Counted from the first letter of the stretch, positions 25,338 through 34,255 are shown. The stretch is DNA of 64,000 nucleotides from Lachnoclostridium sp. (GCA_023665475.1 JAMPEB010000013.1:1-64000); one strand, 5' to 3'. The notes: generated from the letters alone by a model not told the origin. Numbers and translations: made by a program.

Positions 25338-25395
25338 GGAAAGGATAACAAAGGCATTCTGTCCCAGTCAGAAATATTCCGGCTGGGACAGCTTG

Positions 25396-25614
25396 TTAAA
25401 ACAAATTTTTAATAGCACCTGTTACTTTTGATATACCGTCAGCAGCTATTTTTGCCTTTACGCCGTCTATCACTTTCTCAACCACATCATCCGGCAAATC
25501 CATGCCAATCACTTTCTCGATTACTTTGACAGGTTCTTTTTCAAACTGTTTCTTTAAATCTTCATTCTTTGTCAGTTCTTCAACAATTTTTGAAATTTTC
25601 TCTTTAATATCCAT
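25396..25614 (-). CDS. Conserved small helical protein (72 aa)
   Basis: The ATG at 25614 lies 6 nt after GAGG. The product is amphipathic and charged: MDIKEKISKIVEELTKNEDL, KQFEKEPVKVIEKVIGMDLP, and so on. The pattern F-x-x-x-P-x-x-x-x-x-x-x-x-G-x-D-L-P resembles nitrile-hydratase-like leader peptides (NHLP) of modified peptides, but there is no Gly-Gly cleavage site or modifying enzyme nearby. Treat that resemblance as weak. Function unknown. Confidence 0.75.
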   Translation of the reverse strand: MDIKEKISKIVEELTKNEDLKKQFEKEPVKVIEKVIGMDLPDDVVEKVIDGVKAKIAADGISKVTGAIKNLF

Positions 25615-25657
25615 TCTCATCCTCATTTTCCCGCTGATTGACGGGTTCTTGAAATTT

Positions 25658-26029
25658 TTACGCCTCTTCTACGATTTCCGCATCGGGTGCATTCTTCTTT
25701 ACCGATTCCACACCGTTTAAACAGTTTGCCAGAGTGGTGTAGCCCTCCCCCACTGCGATAATCTGTCCGTTGGTAGCCTTTAAGCGGAAGCGGAACTCGC
25801 CCTTTTTATCCTTATAAACTTCAAATTTAGGATTCTTCTCGGTAGCATAACCTTCCACAGTCTGATTCTCCACGGCGGCAATGGGAGCATTTTTCTTTAC
25901 GCTCTCAATTCCGTTCTTCATAGCCGCTTCGGAAGAATATACCTCTGAGTTAGCAATAATCTGCCCATTGGTAGCCTTCAAGTCGAATTTAATGCCGGTA
26001 TTTGTCTTCTTTACTACAAATTTGCCCAT
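25658..26029 (-). CDS. YegP-like protein with two DUF1508 repeats
   Basis: The 123-aa protein has two copies of a roughly 50-residue unit: FDLKATNGQIIANSEVYSSE with ESVKKNAP, then FRLKATNGQIIAVGEGYTTL with ESVKKNAP. This is the DUF1508/YegP fold, a small beta-rich domain of unknown role, usually in tandem pairs. The ATG at 26029 follows AAGAGG; the longer frame crosses AT-rich repeats at 26108-26169. Confidence 0.9.
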   Translation of the reverse strand: MGKFVVKKTNTGIKFDLKATNGQIIANSEVYSSEAAMKNGIESVKKNAPIAAVENQTVEGYATEKNPKFEVYKDKKGEFRFRLKATNGQIIAVGEGYTTLANCLNGVESVKKNAPDAEIVEEA

Positions 26030-26107
26030 TTTTCCTCTTTTCTGCGCAGTCCGTTTTTTCTTTTGTAAGCGGAATCGGAATACTGCGCAAACCAAATCCC
26101 GCTTTTG

Positions 26108-26169
26108 GATTCTATTATCTAAATTCTATAATAGAATCAAAGAACAGATTCTATTATCCAAGTTCTATT
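26108..26169. repeat. AT-rich direct and inverted repeat
   Basis: Two copies of a 22-bp unit starting GATTCTATTATC (26108-26129 and 26148-26169, 20 of 22 identical) with the palindrome ATTCTATAATAGAAT between. It lies between the radA stop and the YegP-like gene. Confidence 0.7.
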
Positions 26170-26201
26170 TTAAATTAAAAGAAGAAAATATGCAAGGGAT
26201 T

Positions 26202-27578
26202 TTACTCCATGCATTCCATGGCTTCCTGCACATTCTTAACCCCGATTACCTTGATTTTACTTCCCTTTTTGCATTCTTCCGCGCACACATAGGGAACGAT
26301 GCAGATATCCAGTCCCAGCTTTTCCGCTTCCGCCACTCTCTGCTTTGCCATGCTTACGCCGCGGACCTCGCCGCTTAACCCCACCTCGCCGAAAGCTGCC
26401 AGACGATGGCTTAACGCCTTATTCCGAAAACTGGAGAGCACCGCTAAAACGATTCCCAAATCAATGGCAGGCTCCAAAATCTTCATACCGCCGGTGATGT
26501 TCACATAGGCATCACAGCCGGAAAGCTGCACACCCAGACGCTTTTCCAACACTGCCATTAAAAGGTTTACCCGGTTAAAATCCGTGCCGGTAGCCTGTCT
26601 TCTGGGAATGCCGAAATTACTGTGGCATACTAACGCCTGTATCTCGATGAGAAGGGGTCTGGTGCCTTCCATAGTGCATGCCACCACACAGCCGCTGGCG
26701 TTCTCCGGACGGCCGCTCAACATATATTCCGAGGGATTTTGTACTTCGATAAGCCCCTGTTCCCTCATTTCAAACACACCGATTTCATTGGTAGAGCCAA
26801 ATCGATTCTTTACACCTCTGAGAATACGGTAGGAAGCATGCCTGTCTCCCTCAAAATAAAGAACAGTATCCACCATATGCTCCAACACTCTGGGTCCCGC
26901 CACGGTGCCTTCCTTTGTCACATGCCCCACGATAAAAACAGATACGCCAAGCCCCTTGGCAAGCTGCATCAAAAGCCCCGTGGACTCCCGCACCTGAGAC
27001 ACACTGCCCGGCGCCGAGGAAACCTCCTCCTTGTACATGGTCTGAATAGAGTCGATAACCACCATTTCGGGCTTGGTGCTTCGGATAACCTCCGCAACGG
27101 TATTTAACGCCGTCTCGCATAACAGAGTCATATTAGAGGAAAAGTTTCCGATACGGTCCGCCCGCATCTTAATCTGCACCTTAGATTCCTCACCGGATAT
27201 GTATAGAACCTTATGCCCCGCTTCCGACAGATTTTTGCACACCTGTAAAAGCAGGGTGGACTTGCCTATGCCGGGGTCCCCGCCCACCAAAGTCAGCGAG
27301 CCCTGTACAATGCCGCCTCCCAGCACACGGTCCAGCTCCGCAATGCCTGTCAGTGTCTTTGCCTCCTCCACTATGGGGATTTCAGACAAAACGCAGGGTT
27401 TTGCCCCGCCTGATTCTTTATGGGACAGCCCCCTGCCGTTCTTAAGTTCCGCCGTACTTACCGTCTCCTCCACAAAGGTATTCCACTCCCGGCATCCGGG
27501 ACATTGCCCCATCCATTTGGCGGATTCATACCCGCAGTTCTGACAGTAAAATATGGTCGTATTTTTTCCTTTTGCCAT
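26202..27578 (-). CDS. radA: DNA repair protein RadA
   Basis: The 458-aa ATPase promotes branch migration during recombination and repair. Visible are the N-terminal zinc finger (CQNCGYESAKWMGQCPGC), Walker A GGDPGIGKSTLL near residue 95, the RadA-specific KNRFG motif, and a Lon-like C-terminal domain (GEVGLSGEVRGV). Length is standard. It follows a small protein gene by 8 nt and clpC beyond it; a clpC-radA neighbourhood is common in Firmicutes. Confidence 0.97.
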   Translation of the reverse strand: MAKGKNTTIFYCQNCGYESAKWMGQCPGCREWNTFVEETVSTAELKNGRGLSHKESGGAKPCVLSEIPIVEEAKTLTGIAELDRVLGGGIVQGSLTLVGGDPGIGKSTLLLQVCKNLSEAGHKVLYISGEESKVQIKMRADRIGNFSSNMTLLCETALNTVAEVIRSTKPEMVVIDSIQTMYKEEVSSAPGSVSQVRESTGLLMQLAKGLGVSVFIVGHVTKEGTVAGPRVLEHMVDTVLYFEGDRHASYRILRGVKNRFGSTNEIGVFEMREQGLIEVQNPSEYMLSGRPENASGCVVACTMEGTRPLLIEIQALVCHSNFGIPRRQATGTDFNRVNLLMAVLEKRLGVQLSGCDAYVNITGGMKILEPAIDLGIVLAVLSSFRNKALSHRLAAFGEVGLSGEVRGVSMAKQRVAEAEKLGLDICIVPYVCAEECKKGSKIKVIGVKNVQEAMECME

Positions 27579-27586
27579 AGTACACC

Positions 27587-28000
27587 TTATTTCTGTACAA
27601 TTTTTACGCCTACTTCTCCGGCGCTTTGCAGCTCGACACTCAAAGAAAGCTTGCCGCCAAGTCCCGTCTTCATGGTTCCCATGCTTCTGCCCTCAATGAA
27701 CACCTCGTACTCCGTATCATCATTTAAACCCAGCGTCACCTGAGCGTCCTCATCGCCTTCCACCACAAATTCTACGCCGTTCTCCTTCTCCGCAAAGTTA
27801 AGAACGCTGGTTCCCGGCACGGATTCATAAAGGAATAATCCGTTTTTCTCCAATTTGGTAATCTCCCGACAGGTCTTTACCTTCAGCAAATCCCCGAAAT
27901 GCTCAAAATCCTCCACCTTTGCTTTCTTCTCGAGCTTATGATTGCCAAAGCTGACTGTTTTGTCCGCCTCATTGCGAAGTAACTCTTCTACGATTGCCAT
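27587..28000 (-). CDS. Conserved protein of unknown function (137 aa)
   Basis: The ATG at 28000 follows AGGAGGACGG. The protein has an N-terminal AIVEELLRNEADKTVSFGNH and a beta-rich C-terminal half (EFVVEGDEDAQVTLGLNDDT). Homologues that I recall in Clostridia carry the label endosialidase, but nothing in 137 residues supports a sialidase. Located between clpC and radA (gaps 20 and 8 nt), so it is co-expressed with both. Confidence 0.8.
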   Translation of the reverse strand: MAIVEELLRNEADKTVSFGNHKLEKKAKVEDFEHFGDLLKVKTCREITKLEKNGLFLYESVPGTSVLNFAEKENGVEFVVEGDEDAQVTLGLNDDTEYEVFIEGRSMGTMKTGLGGKLSLSVELQSAGEVGVKIVQK

Positions 28001-28020
28001 CTGTCCGTCCTCCTGTAATC

Positions 28021-30468
28021 TCACTTTTGTTCTTTTTTCGTAAAAACGATGCTTTCGTTTTTGTATCCCGCGGATACTCTGTCTCCCGGCAGAATCTTCT
28101 TTTTCAGAATTTCCTCCGCCAGCGCATCTTCTACCACGGATTGAATCGCGCGTTTTAAAGGTCTGGCGCCCATCTTATTGTCAGAATATTTCTCCACCAG
28201 ATGATCTTTTAAAGAAGGCGTCATGCTTAAATGAATATCCATCTGGGACTCGCAGCGCTTATAAAGATTGGAGGCAAGCAAATCCACGATTTCCTTCATA
28301 TTAGCCTTATTCAACTGATGGAATACAATAATATCATCAATACGGTTGATAAACTCCGGTTTAAAACTCTTTTTCACTTCTTCCATAACACCGGATTTCA
28401 TCCTCTCATAATCCTGTTTTTCACTGGTGTCCGCAGCAAATCCGAGATTTTTAGGATCTACAATGCGCTGGGCTCCGGCATTTGAGGTCATAATCAATAT
28501 GGTATTTTTAAAGCTGACCTTTCTACCCTTGGAATCCGTGATATGCCCATCATCCAACACTTGCAGCAGAATATTGAACACATCCGGATGAGCCTTTTCA
28601 ATCTCGTCAAAAAGCACCACGGAATAAGGATTCCTGCGCACCTTCTCACTGAGTTGTCCGCCTTCCTCGAATCCTACATATCCCGGAGGAGAGCCTATCA
28701 TCTTGGAAACGGAATGCCCTTCCATATATTCCGACATATCCACCCGGATCATGGCGTCTTCGGAGCCAAACATTGCCTCTGCAAGAGCTTTTGACAGCTC
28801 TGTCTTGCCCACGCCGGTAGGTCCCAGAAAGAGAAAGGAACCGATGGGACGGTTAGGATCTTTTAATCCTACCCTGCCTCGGCGCATTGCCTTAGCCACA
28901 GAGACAACCGCCTCATCCTGACCGATTACTCTCTTATGCAGAATGCCTTCCAGCTTTAACAGACGCTCGCTTTCCTTTTCCGCAAGCTTCTGTACGGGAA
29001 TCTTGGTCCACATGGCAACTACCTCGGCAATCTCATTTTCACCGATACGATAACCGCCCTCGCGTTCTTTGGTTTCCCTGCGTTTTGCCATTCTGTCATA
29101 TTTTTTGACCAATTCGTCCTGTTTATTCTTGATTTCCGCTGCCTGAGTGAAAGCCTCCATACGGATAGAGCGTTCAATCTGCAAATCCATCTTCTTAATC
29201 TGCTCTAACAGCTCTTTCTGCTGCTTTGGCATATCCATGGCGCGGAGCTTTGCGCTTGCGGACGCCTCGTCAATTAAATCAATGGCTTTATCCGGCAGAT
29301 TCCTGTCATTGATATAGCGTGCCGACAGCTTCACTGCCGCCCAGACAGCCTCGGAAGTAATTGTGACATGGTGATGCTCCTCGTATTTGCCCTTAATTCC
29401 CTCCAAAATACGAATTGCCTCATCCTCCGTGGGTTCCTCCACATTCACGGGCTGGAAACGGCGTTCCAAAGCCGCATCCTTTTCCACATATTTGCGGTAT
29501 TCCGCAATGGTGGTGGCTCCAATCATCTGAATTTCTCCCCTTGCAAGGGAAGGCTTCAAAATATTGGAGGCATCTATGGCCCCCTCAGCGCCGCCGGCTC
29601 CGATGAGGGTATGCAGTTCATCCAAAAATAAAATGACATTGCCCGCGTCTATGACTTCCTTTATCACTTTCTTAATGCGTTCCTCAAACTCGCCGCGGTA
29701 TTTACTGCCTGCCACCATGCCCGACAAATCCAGGGTAAGCACTCTCTTATCCTGCACGGTGCGGGGCACCTCTCCCGCCACGATTCGAAGCGCCAATCCT
29801 TCCGCCACGGCAGTTTTGCCCACACCCGGTTCACCGATCAGACAGGGATTATTTTTCGTGCGGCGGCTTAAAATCTGTACCACCCGCCTGATTTCATCTT
29901 CCCTGCCGATTACGGGATCCAGCTTCCCGTCCCTTGCCAATGCCGTCAAATCCCTGCTGTATTGATCCAGCGTGGAACTTTTGCCCTTTCCGGAGGACCT
30001 CCGTCCCAAATCTTCTTTGTACAAATTGACATCCTGCCCCATAACGGCCAGCGTATCCGCATAAACCTTCTGGCAGTTGATGCCGATGGTATTTAAAAGC
30101 CGGACTGCCACATTCTCCCCCTCTTTAATCAGGGCAAGAAGAATATGTTCCGTTCCTGTCTGCTCCTGACGAAAGCGTTCCGCCTGCCTGTGGGCCTCTT
30201 CCAATACCTTCTTCGCTCTGGGGGAATAGCCTTCCCGTTCGCTGACTGCCACACCGCCCTCAAAGGAAATCAGTTCCCTTATCATCTCCATAACCTGTTC
30301 CACCGACACCTTGTTATCGGTCAATACCTTGGCGGCAACACCTGACTCTTCCTTCAAAAGTCCCACCAGAATATGCTCTGTGCCGATATATCCCTGTTTC
30401 AGGTTTTTTGCACACCTCTCCGCCTGTTTTAGCGCGGTCTGTGCCTTCTGCGTGAAATGCGGCTGCAT
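28021..30468 (-). CDS. clpC: ATP-dependent Clp protease ATP-binding subunit ClpC
   Basis: The 815-aa AAA+ unfoldase delivers proteins to ClpP. Domains in order: two Clp-N repeats (residues 4-145), AAA-1 with GEPGVGKTAVAEG and LFLDELHTLIG, a UVR-like middle segment (about 410-450, QAAEIKNKQDELVKKYDRMA), AAA-2 with GPTGVGKTELSKA and VVLFDEIEKAH, and the C-terminal D2-small domain. The usual partners ctsR, mcsA and mcsB are absent upstream; a GntR-type regulator takes that place. A 41-nt inverted repeat lies before the gene. Confidence 0.97.
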   Translation of the reverse strand: MQPHFTQKAQTALKQAERCAKNLKQGYIGTEHILVGLLKEESGVAAKVLTDNKVSVEQVMEMIRELISFEGGVAVSEREGYSPRAKKVLEEAHRQAERFRQEQTGTEHILLALIKEGENVAVRLLNTIGINCQKVYADTLAVMGQDVNLYKEDLGRRSSGKGKSSTLDQYSRDLTALARDGKLDPVIGREDEIRRVVQILSRRTKNNPCLIGEPGVGKTAVAEGLALRIVAGEVPRTVQDKRVLTLDLSGMVAGSKYRGEFEERIKKVIKEVIDAGNVILFLDELHTLIGAGGAEGAIDASNILKPSLARGEIQMIGATTIAEYRKYVEKDAALERRFQPVNVEEPTEDEAIRILEGIKGKYEEHHHVTITSEAVWAAVKLSARYINDRNLPDKAIDLIDEASASAKLRAMDMPKQQKELLEQIKKMDLQIERSIRMEAFTQAAEIKNKQDELVKKYDRMAKRRETKEREGGYRIGENEIAEVVAMWTKIPVQKLAEKESERLLKLEGILHKRVIGQDEAVVSVAKAMRRGRVGLKDPNRPIGSFLFLGPTGVGKTELSKALAEAMFGSEDAMIRVDMSEYMEGHSVSKMIGSPPGYVGFEEGGQLSEKVRRNPYSVVLFDEIEKAHPDVFNILLQVLDDGHITDSKGRKVSFKNTILIMTSNAGAQRIVDPKNLGFAADTSEKQDYERMKSGVMEEVKKSFKPEFINRIDDIIVFHQLNKANMKEIVDLLASNLYKRCESQMDIHLSMTPSLKDHLVEKYSDNKMGARPLKRAIQSVVEDALAEEILKKKILPGDRVSAGYKNESIVFTKKEQK

Positions 30469-30492
30469 CTTTCCTATCCTCCATAATCCTTA

Positions 30493-30533
30493 CTTATTGA
30501 GCCATGAACACAGACCGGTCATGGTTCAATAAG
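30493..30533 (-). promoter_or_regulatory. Inverted repeat between gntR-type gene and clpC
   Basis: CTTATTGA-x-CCATGA, 11 nt, TCATGG-x-TCAATAAG, overlapping the stop codon of the GntR gene. There is no T-run, so it is not a plain terminator. It could be an operator for clpC (compare CIRCE, an inverted repeat with a 9-nt spacer, of different sequence) or an RNA processing stem. Confidence 0.6.
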
Positions 30534-30900
30534 ATATATATTCTTCATAAATCTCGTCTACCAGCTCATGTATCTCCTCTTTTGTAATGTTTTTACAGGT
30601 TCCCTTTGCAAGTATGACCTGTAATCCCTTCTTTAATTCTTCTAAAGTCTGCATTCTGTCAACATCAATGGCGATTACCGCACCTCTTCGCCTGTCAACC
30701 TTTACATACCCCTCCTGACGCAGTACCGTATATGCTTTGTTTACCGTATGCATATTAATTCCTATGGTATCCGCCAATGAGCGCACGCTGGGAAGGGAAT
30801 CCCCTTCCCTGAATTGGGAAGTGGCAATACCTCTGATAATCTGGTTGCAGAGCTGCAAATATAATGCTTCATCGCTGTTAAAATCTATTTCAATGATCAT
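30526..30900 (-). CDS. GntR-family regulator, YtrA type
   Basis: The 124-aa protein has the GntR winged helix (FREGDSLPSVRSLADTIGIN, MHTVNKAYTVLRQEGYV) and only a short C-terminal helical tail, the mark of the YtrA subfamily, which usually represses a linked ABC transporter operon. None is linked here; the neighbours are an SH3 membrane protein and clpC. Start at 30900 after GAGG. The linked inverted repeat at 30493 is a candidate target (inference). Confidence 0.92.
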   Translation of the reverse strand: MIIEIDFNSDEALYLQLCNQIIRGIATSQFREGDSLPSVRSLADTIGINMHTVNKAYTVLRQEGYVKVDRRRGAVIAIDVDRMQTLEELKKGLQVILAKGTCKNITKEEIHELVDEIYEEYISY

Positions 30901-30926
30901 CGCCGCCTCATTCTGTTGCATTCAGC

Positions 30927-32426
30927 CTATTGTTCATCTTCATCCCAACGCAAAAATTCAAATTCTTCCTCTTCGTCATCCATAAAGTTTTTGGACTTCC
31001 ATCCGGGCTTCTGACCGGTTCCCTGATTTTCCGCCTGTGGTCTGACCGGTCCCCTCGGTCCCGATGCTTCCTGCGGATTCTGCGCGGGTCTACGGCCCGG
31101 TGCGGGTCTTTGTCCGCTTCCCTGCACGGGCCGCTGTCCCTGCCCCTGAGGTCTTGCTCCGCCTCCCTGCACAGACCTTTGTCCCTGTCCCTGAGGTCTT
31201 GCTCCGCCTCCCTGCACAGGCCTTTGTCCCTGTCCCTGAGGTCTTTGTCCGCCTCCCTGCACGGGTCTCTGTCCCTGTCCCTGAGGTCTTTGTCCACCTC
31301 CCTGCACGGGTCTCTGTCCCTGTCCCTGAGGTCTTTGTCCACCTCCCTGCATGGGTCGTTGCTGAGGTCTGTCCGCACTTCTCCTGCGTGCAGTCTCCCT
31401 CTCCACCTCCGCAAAATATGCAGAATCATCCATATCTCTTAATTTAAAAATCAGTATCGTAATAAATGCCGCCAATACCACAATTAAAAGCACCAGAATG
31501 ATAACCACTATCTTAAGGTTCTTTGCCGACTTTATCGCATCGTTATAGGCCTGCTTATTATCCGACACGGTTTTAAACATATTTGCGATATCATAACGCT
31601 GAGGTGTTAAATGGTCTTCACTGTATTGACCGAAAGAGTCTATCAGCCACCATGTATCGCCTTCTTCCTGTATCTCCCATGCCTTTGGTTCTTCCGGCTC
31701 CGCTACAGGCTCCGGCTCCTGCGCGGGATTTGTGGGTTCTTCATTCCCCGGCTCCGTAGGATTGATAGCCTCCACATAATCGGAGCGGATGAAACCGGTC
31801 ACTTCCGTTCCATCCACGGTACAGGTCACACGCCACCATTTATAATTGTCCGAATCGGTTGCCCATCCTGTGACGGTAAGGGAAACCCCCGCCTCAACTC
31901 TGGCAAGAATCGTGGAGTTGGTGGAAGCGTCGCTTCTCACCCGGACTGCGTTCAATACGGTAGCGCTGGTGGGATTCACTTCCGTTACCACCGCCTTAGG
32001 CGCTGTGCTTACATTCTGAGCCGTGGGAGCCGCCGTTGTCTGATTTACGGTACCGGCTGCCGTATTTGTCGTAGTCTCCGTAGTCGTGGGTGGTGTGCTG
32101 CCATCCGTAATGCTCACCAGATTAGAACGAATAAAACCCAACTGCTCGGAATCTACAAACACTTGATACCACACCGCCCCGTCAGAGCCCTTGGTCTGGG
32201 CTTTTATGGACACATTGTCATCCTTTTTGACACCGGCCAGAATTTCGCTGTCGGGGTCTGCGCTCTTTCTGATATTTGCACTGGCTGCCGTAACTTTCGC
32301 CGGACTTTCCGCCAGGCTTACCGTAGAAAAGAAATCCACACCCAGCCATAGTCCTGCTGCCAACACCAGCGAAAGCATTCCCAGCATCAGTTTTTGGCAA
32401 AAATGTATTTTTCCTGTTTGTTTCAT
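30927..32426 (-). CDS. Membrane protein with SH3-type domains and Gly/Gln/Pro repeats
   Basis: The 499-aa protein has a signal segment (residues 12-35), two bacterial SH3-like domains outside the cell (about 45-105 and 155-218; ANIRKSADPDSEILAGV, RVRSDASTNSTILARV) separated by a Thr-rich linker, a Pro/Glu-rich stretch, and one membrane span at about 305-328. The cytoplasmic tail has a 15-residue repeat (RPVQGGGQRPQGQGQ) about six times and an acidic end (DDEEEEFEFLRWDEDEQ). SH3 domains of this type usually bind cell wall. A role in linking wall state to the inside is speculation. Confidence 0.85.
   Translation of the reverse strand: MKQTGKIHFCQKLMLGMLSLVLAAGLWLGVDFFSTVSLAESPAKVTAASANIRKSADPDSEILAGVKKDDNVSIKAQTKGSDGAVWYQVFVDSEQLGFIRSNLVSITDGSTPPTTTETTTNTAAGTVNQTTAAPTAQNVSTAPKAVVTEVNPTSATVLNAVRVRSDASTNSTILARVEAGVSLTVTGWATDSDNYKWWRVTCTVDGTEVTGFIRSDYVEAINPTEPGNEEPTNPAQEPEPVAEPEEPKAWEIQEEGDTWWLIDSFGQYSEDHLTPQRYDIANMFKTVSDNKQAYNDAIKSAKNLKIVVIILVLLIVVLAAFITILIFKLRDMDDSAYFAEVERETARRRSADRPQQRPMQGGGQRPQGQGQRPVQGGGQRPQGQGQRPVQGGGQRPQGQGQRPVQGGGARPQGQGQRSVQGGGARPQGQGQRPVQGSGQRPAPGRRPAQNPQEASGPRGPVRPQAENQGTGQKPGWKSKNFMDDEEEEFEFLRWDEDEQ
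31110..31365 (-). repeat. 45-bp tandem repeats in the SH3-protein gene
   Basis: Six or so units of 45 bp encode RPVQGGGQRPQGQGQ with Q/A and P/S variants. Near-identity between central copies suggests recent expansion. The low-complexity tail is rich in Gly, Gln, Pro and Arg. Confidence 0.9.
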
Positions 32427-32465
32427 TTGTATACCTCCTTGTCCGCTTTTACGGACATCATTTTA

Positions 32466-32534
32466 ATGCTTAGCATATTCTTTAATGCTTAGCATATGTT
32501 TTAATGCTTAGCATATTTTTTAATGCTTTCGCAT
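32466..32534. repeat. Array of ATGCTTAGCAT palindromes, 19-bp period
   Basis: Perfect palindromes ATGCTTAGCAT occur at 32466, 32485 and 32504, exactly 19 bp apart with conserved TTTAA between; a fourth, ATGCTTTCGCAT, at 32523 overlaps the 3' end of the zinc-ribbon gene. The array lies about 40 bp upstream of the SH3-protein start. Confidence 0.85.
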
Positions 32535-32966
32535 AAAGCGCCTCTGTCCTTCCTCGCCCTCCTGCTGGCGGCCGTAAACCTTCATGTCTTTATGCAACAG
32601 CGCTCTCTGCGTTTCTTCTATCTTACGATGTGCTTTCACCGCACACTCCGGACAATATTTTCCGCTCTTCAGTTCCTTACCGCACATCTCACAGTGAAGG
32701 GACACTTTGGAGCCTTCCGCTACCTCGATACGGTCTTCTTTTAACATCCGCATAATATTCCGCTGGGTTACTCCCGTGCCTTTTTCCACATCCGTGGCGG
32801 TAGCTCCCTTATGCGACTCTATATAGAGCCTTACCTTTCCATAATCGTCATAAAGCACCCTGCCGCAGTTTTCACAGTGATATTCTCCTACGCCCACAAA
32901 TACCATGACGCCTCCGCATTCATCACAGGTAACCGGAACATTATAATAATTGATTAAGCTATCCAT
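32520..32966 (-). CDS. Zinc-ribbon / helix-turn-helix protein
   Basis: The 148-aa protein has an N-terminal zinc ribbon (CDECGGVMVF, then CENCGRVLY), a central HTH-like segment (TATDVEKGTGVTQRNIMRML) and a second ribbon (CEMCGKELKSGKYCPEC). The order ribbon-HTH resembles YvyF-type flagellar-operon proteins, though no flagellar gene is near. It starts 14 nt after purD, within the purine run. DNA binding is likely; the palindrome array at its own 3' end is a candidate site (inference). Confidence 0.85.
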   Translation of the reverse strand: MDSLINYYNVPVTCDECGGVMVFVGVGEYHCENCGRVLYDDYGKVRLYIESHKGATATDVEKGTGVTQRNIMRMLKEDRIEVAEGSKVSLHCEMCGKELKSGKYCPECAVKAHRKIEETQRALLHKDMKVYGRQQEGEEGQRRFMRKH

Positions 32967-32980
32967 ACCGATACCTCCGC

Positions 32981-34255
32981 CTATGCTTCGTCTATCGCCT
33001 TGCCAATGTCATTTCGCATATATTTGTTTTCAAACCTCACCCACTCTGTAGCGGCATAAGCATTGGCTCTCGCTTCTTTCAAATCTTTTCCCTTGGCGGT
33101 AATGCCCAATACCCTGCCCCCGTTTGTGACAATACCCTGTGGGGTAAATTGGGTGCCCGCATGGAAACAGTAATAACCATCCTCTTGTTCAAAACGCTCC
33201 AAGCCCTCAATCAAAAAGCCCTTCTCATAAGAAACAGGATAGCCGTCACTTGCCAGCACCACACAGACTGCCGCATTATCCTCAAATTCCAGCTTGATTT
33301 GATCCAGAGTACCTTCCACACAGGCTTCCATCACTTCCATAATGTCATTTTTCATACGCGGAAGCACTACCTGAGCCTCAGGGTCGCCGAACCTTGCATT
33401 GTACTCCAATACCTTGGGACCCGATTTTGTAATCATCAGTCCAAAGAAAATCACGCCCTTGAAAGGTCTTCCTTCAGCCGCCATGGCATCCACGGTCGCC
33501 TGATAAATATATTTCCTGCAAAATTCATCCACTTCTTTTGTATAGAAAGGGCTGGGAGAAAAAGTTCCCATTCCTCCGGTGTTAAGCCCCTGATCTCCAT
33601 CCTTTGCACGCTTATGGTCCTGAGCGGAAGTCATGATTTGAATGGTTTTTCCATCCACAAAGGATAATACGCTGACCTCCCTGCCTTCCATAAACTCCTC
33701 AATCACCATCCTGCTTCCGGCATCCCCAAACTTCTTATCCGTCATGATGGTGCGCACTCCCTCCAGAGCCTCTTCTTTCGTATTGCAAATCAGTACGCCC
33801 TTGCCCAAAGCCAGACCATCCGCTTTCAACACAATAGGAAAAGAAGCTTTCTCCTCCAGATAACGCACCGCATCCTCCGCACTGTCAAAATTCTCATAAT
33901 CTGCCGTGGGAATCCTGTATTTCTTCATCAAATCCTTGGAAAATGCCTTACTCCCTTCCAGAATTGCCGCATTTTTGCGGGGACCGAAGACTTTGAGCCC
34001 TTCCGCTTCCATGGCGTCCACAAGACCTCCCACCAGAGGGTCATCCATTCCCACAACGGTAAAGTCAATCGCCTGCTCCTTTGCAAAAGCCGTCAGCTTA
34101 TCAAATTCCATGGCTCCTATGGGCACGCATTCCGCTATCTGACCGATTCCCGCATTACCCGGAGCGCAATAAATTTTATCCACCTTAGGACTCTTTGCCA
34201 CACTTACCGCAATGGCATGCTCTCTTCCGCCGCTTCCCACGATTAAAACCTTCAT
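32981..34255 (-). CDS. purD: Phosphoribosylamine-glycine ligase
   Basis: The 424-aa ATP-grasp enzyme makes GAR from phosphoribosylamine and glycine. Motifs: VLIVGSGGREHAIA at the start, LKADGLALGKGV, EEFMEGREVSVLSF, and YNARFGDPEAQV. Full length. Fourth gene of purE-purM-purN-purD, with 34 nt between purN and purD. Confidence 0.97.
   Translation of the reverse strand: MKVLIVGSGGREHAIAVSVAKSPKVDKIYCAPGNAGIGQIAECVPIGAMEFDKLTAFAKEQAIDFTVVGMDDPLVGGLVDAMEAEGLKVFGPRKNAAILEGSKAFSKDLMKKYRIPTADYENFDSAEDAVRYLEEKASFPIVLKADGLALGKGVLICNTKEEALEGVRTIMTDKKFGDAGSRMVIEEFMEGREVSVLSFVDGKTIQIMTSAQDHKRAKDGDQGLNTGGMGTFSPSPFYTKEVDEFCRKYIYQATVDAMAAEGRPFKGVIFFGLMITKSGPKVLEYNARFGDPEAQVVLPRMKNDIMEVMEACVEGTLDQIKLEFEDNAAVCVVLASDGYPVSYEKGFLIEGLERFEQEDGYYCFHAGTQFTPQGIVTNGGRVLGITAKGKDLKEARANAYAATEWVRFENKYMRNDIGKAIDEA

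Noticed and set aside
28021..30468. clpB or clpE instead of clpC
   Set aside because: The two Clp-N repeats and the short UVR-type middle segment fit ClpC; the long ClpB coiled coil and the ClpE zinc finger are missing.
30908..31429. Minus frame with DRDKDLCREADKDL-like repeats
   Set aside because: Shifted frame of the Gly/Gln repeats in the SH3-protein gene; the true frame has flanking domains.
31611..32351. 246-codon plus-strand frame
   Set aside because: Antisense to the SH3 membrane protein, whose signal segment, domains and repeats are clear.
32461..32534. Possible CRISPR array
   Set aside because: The unit is only 19 bp with no unique spacers; it is a plain palindromic tandem repeat.
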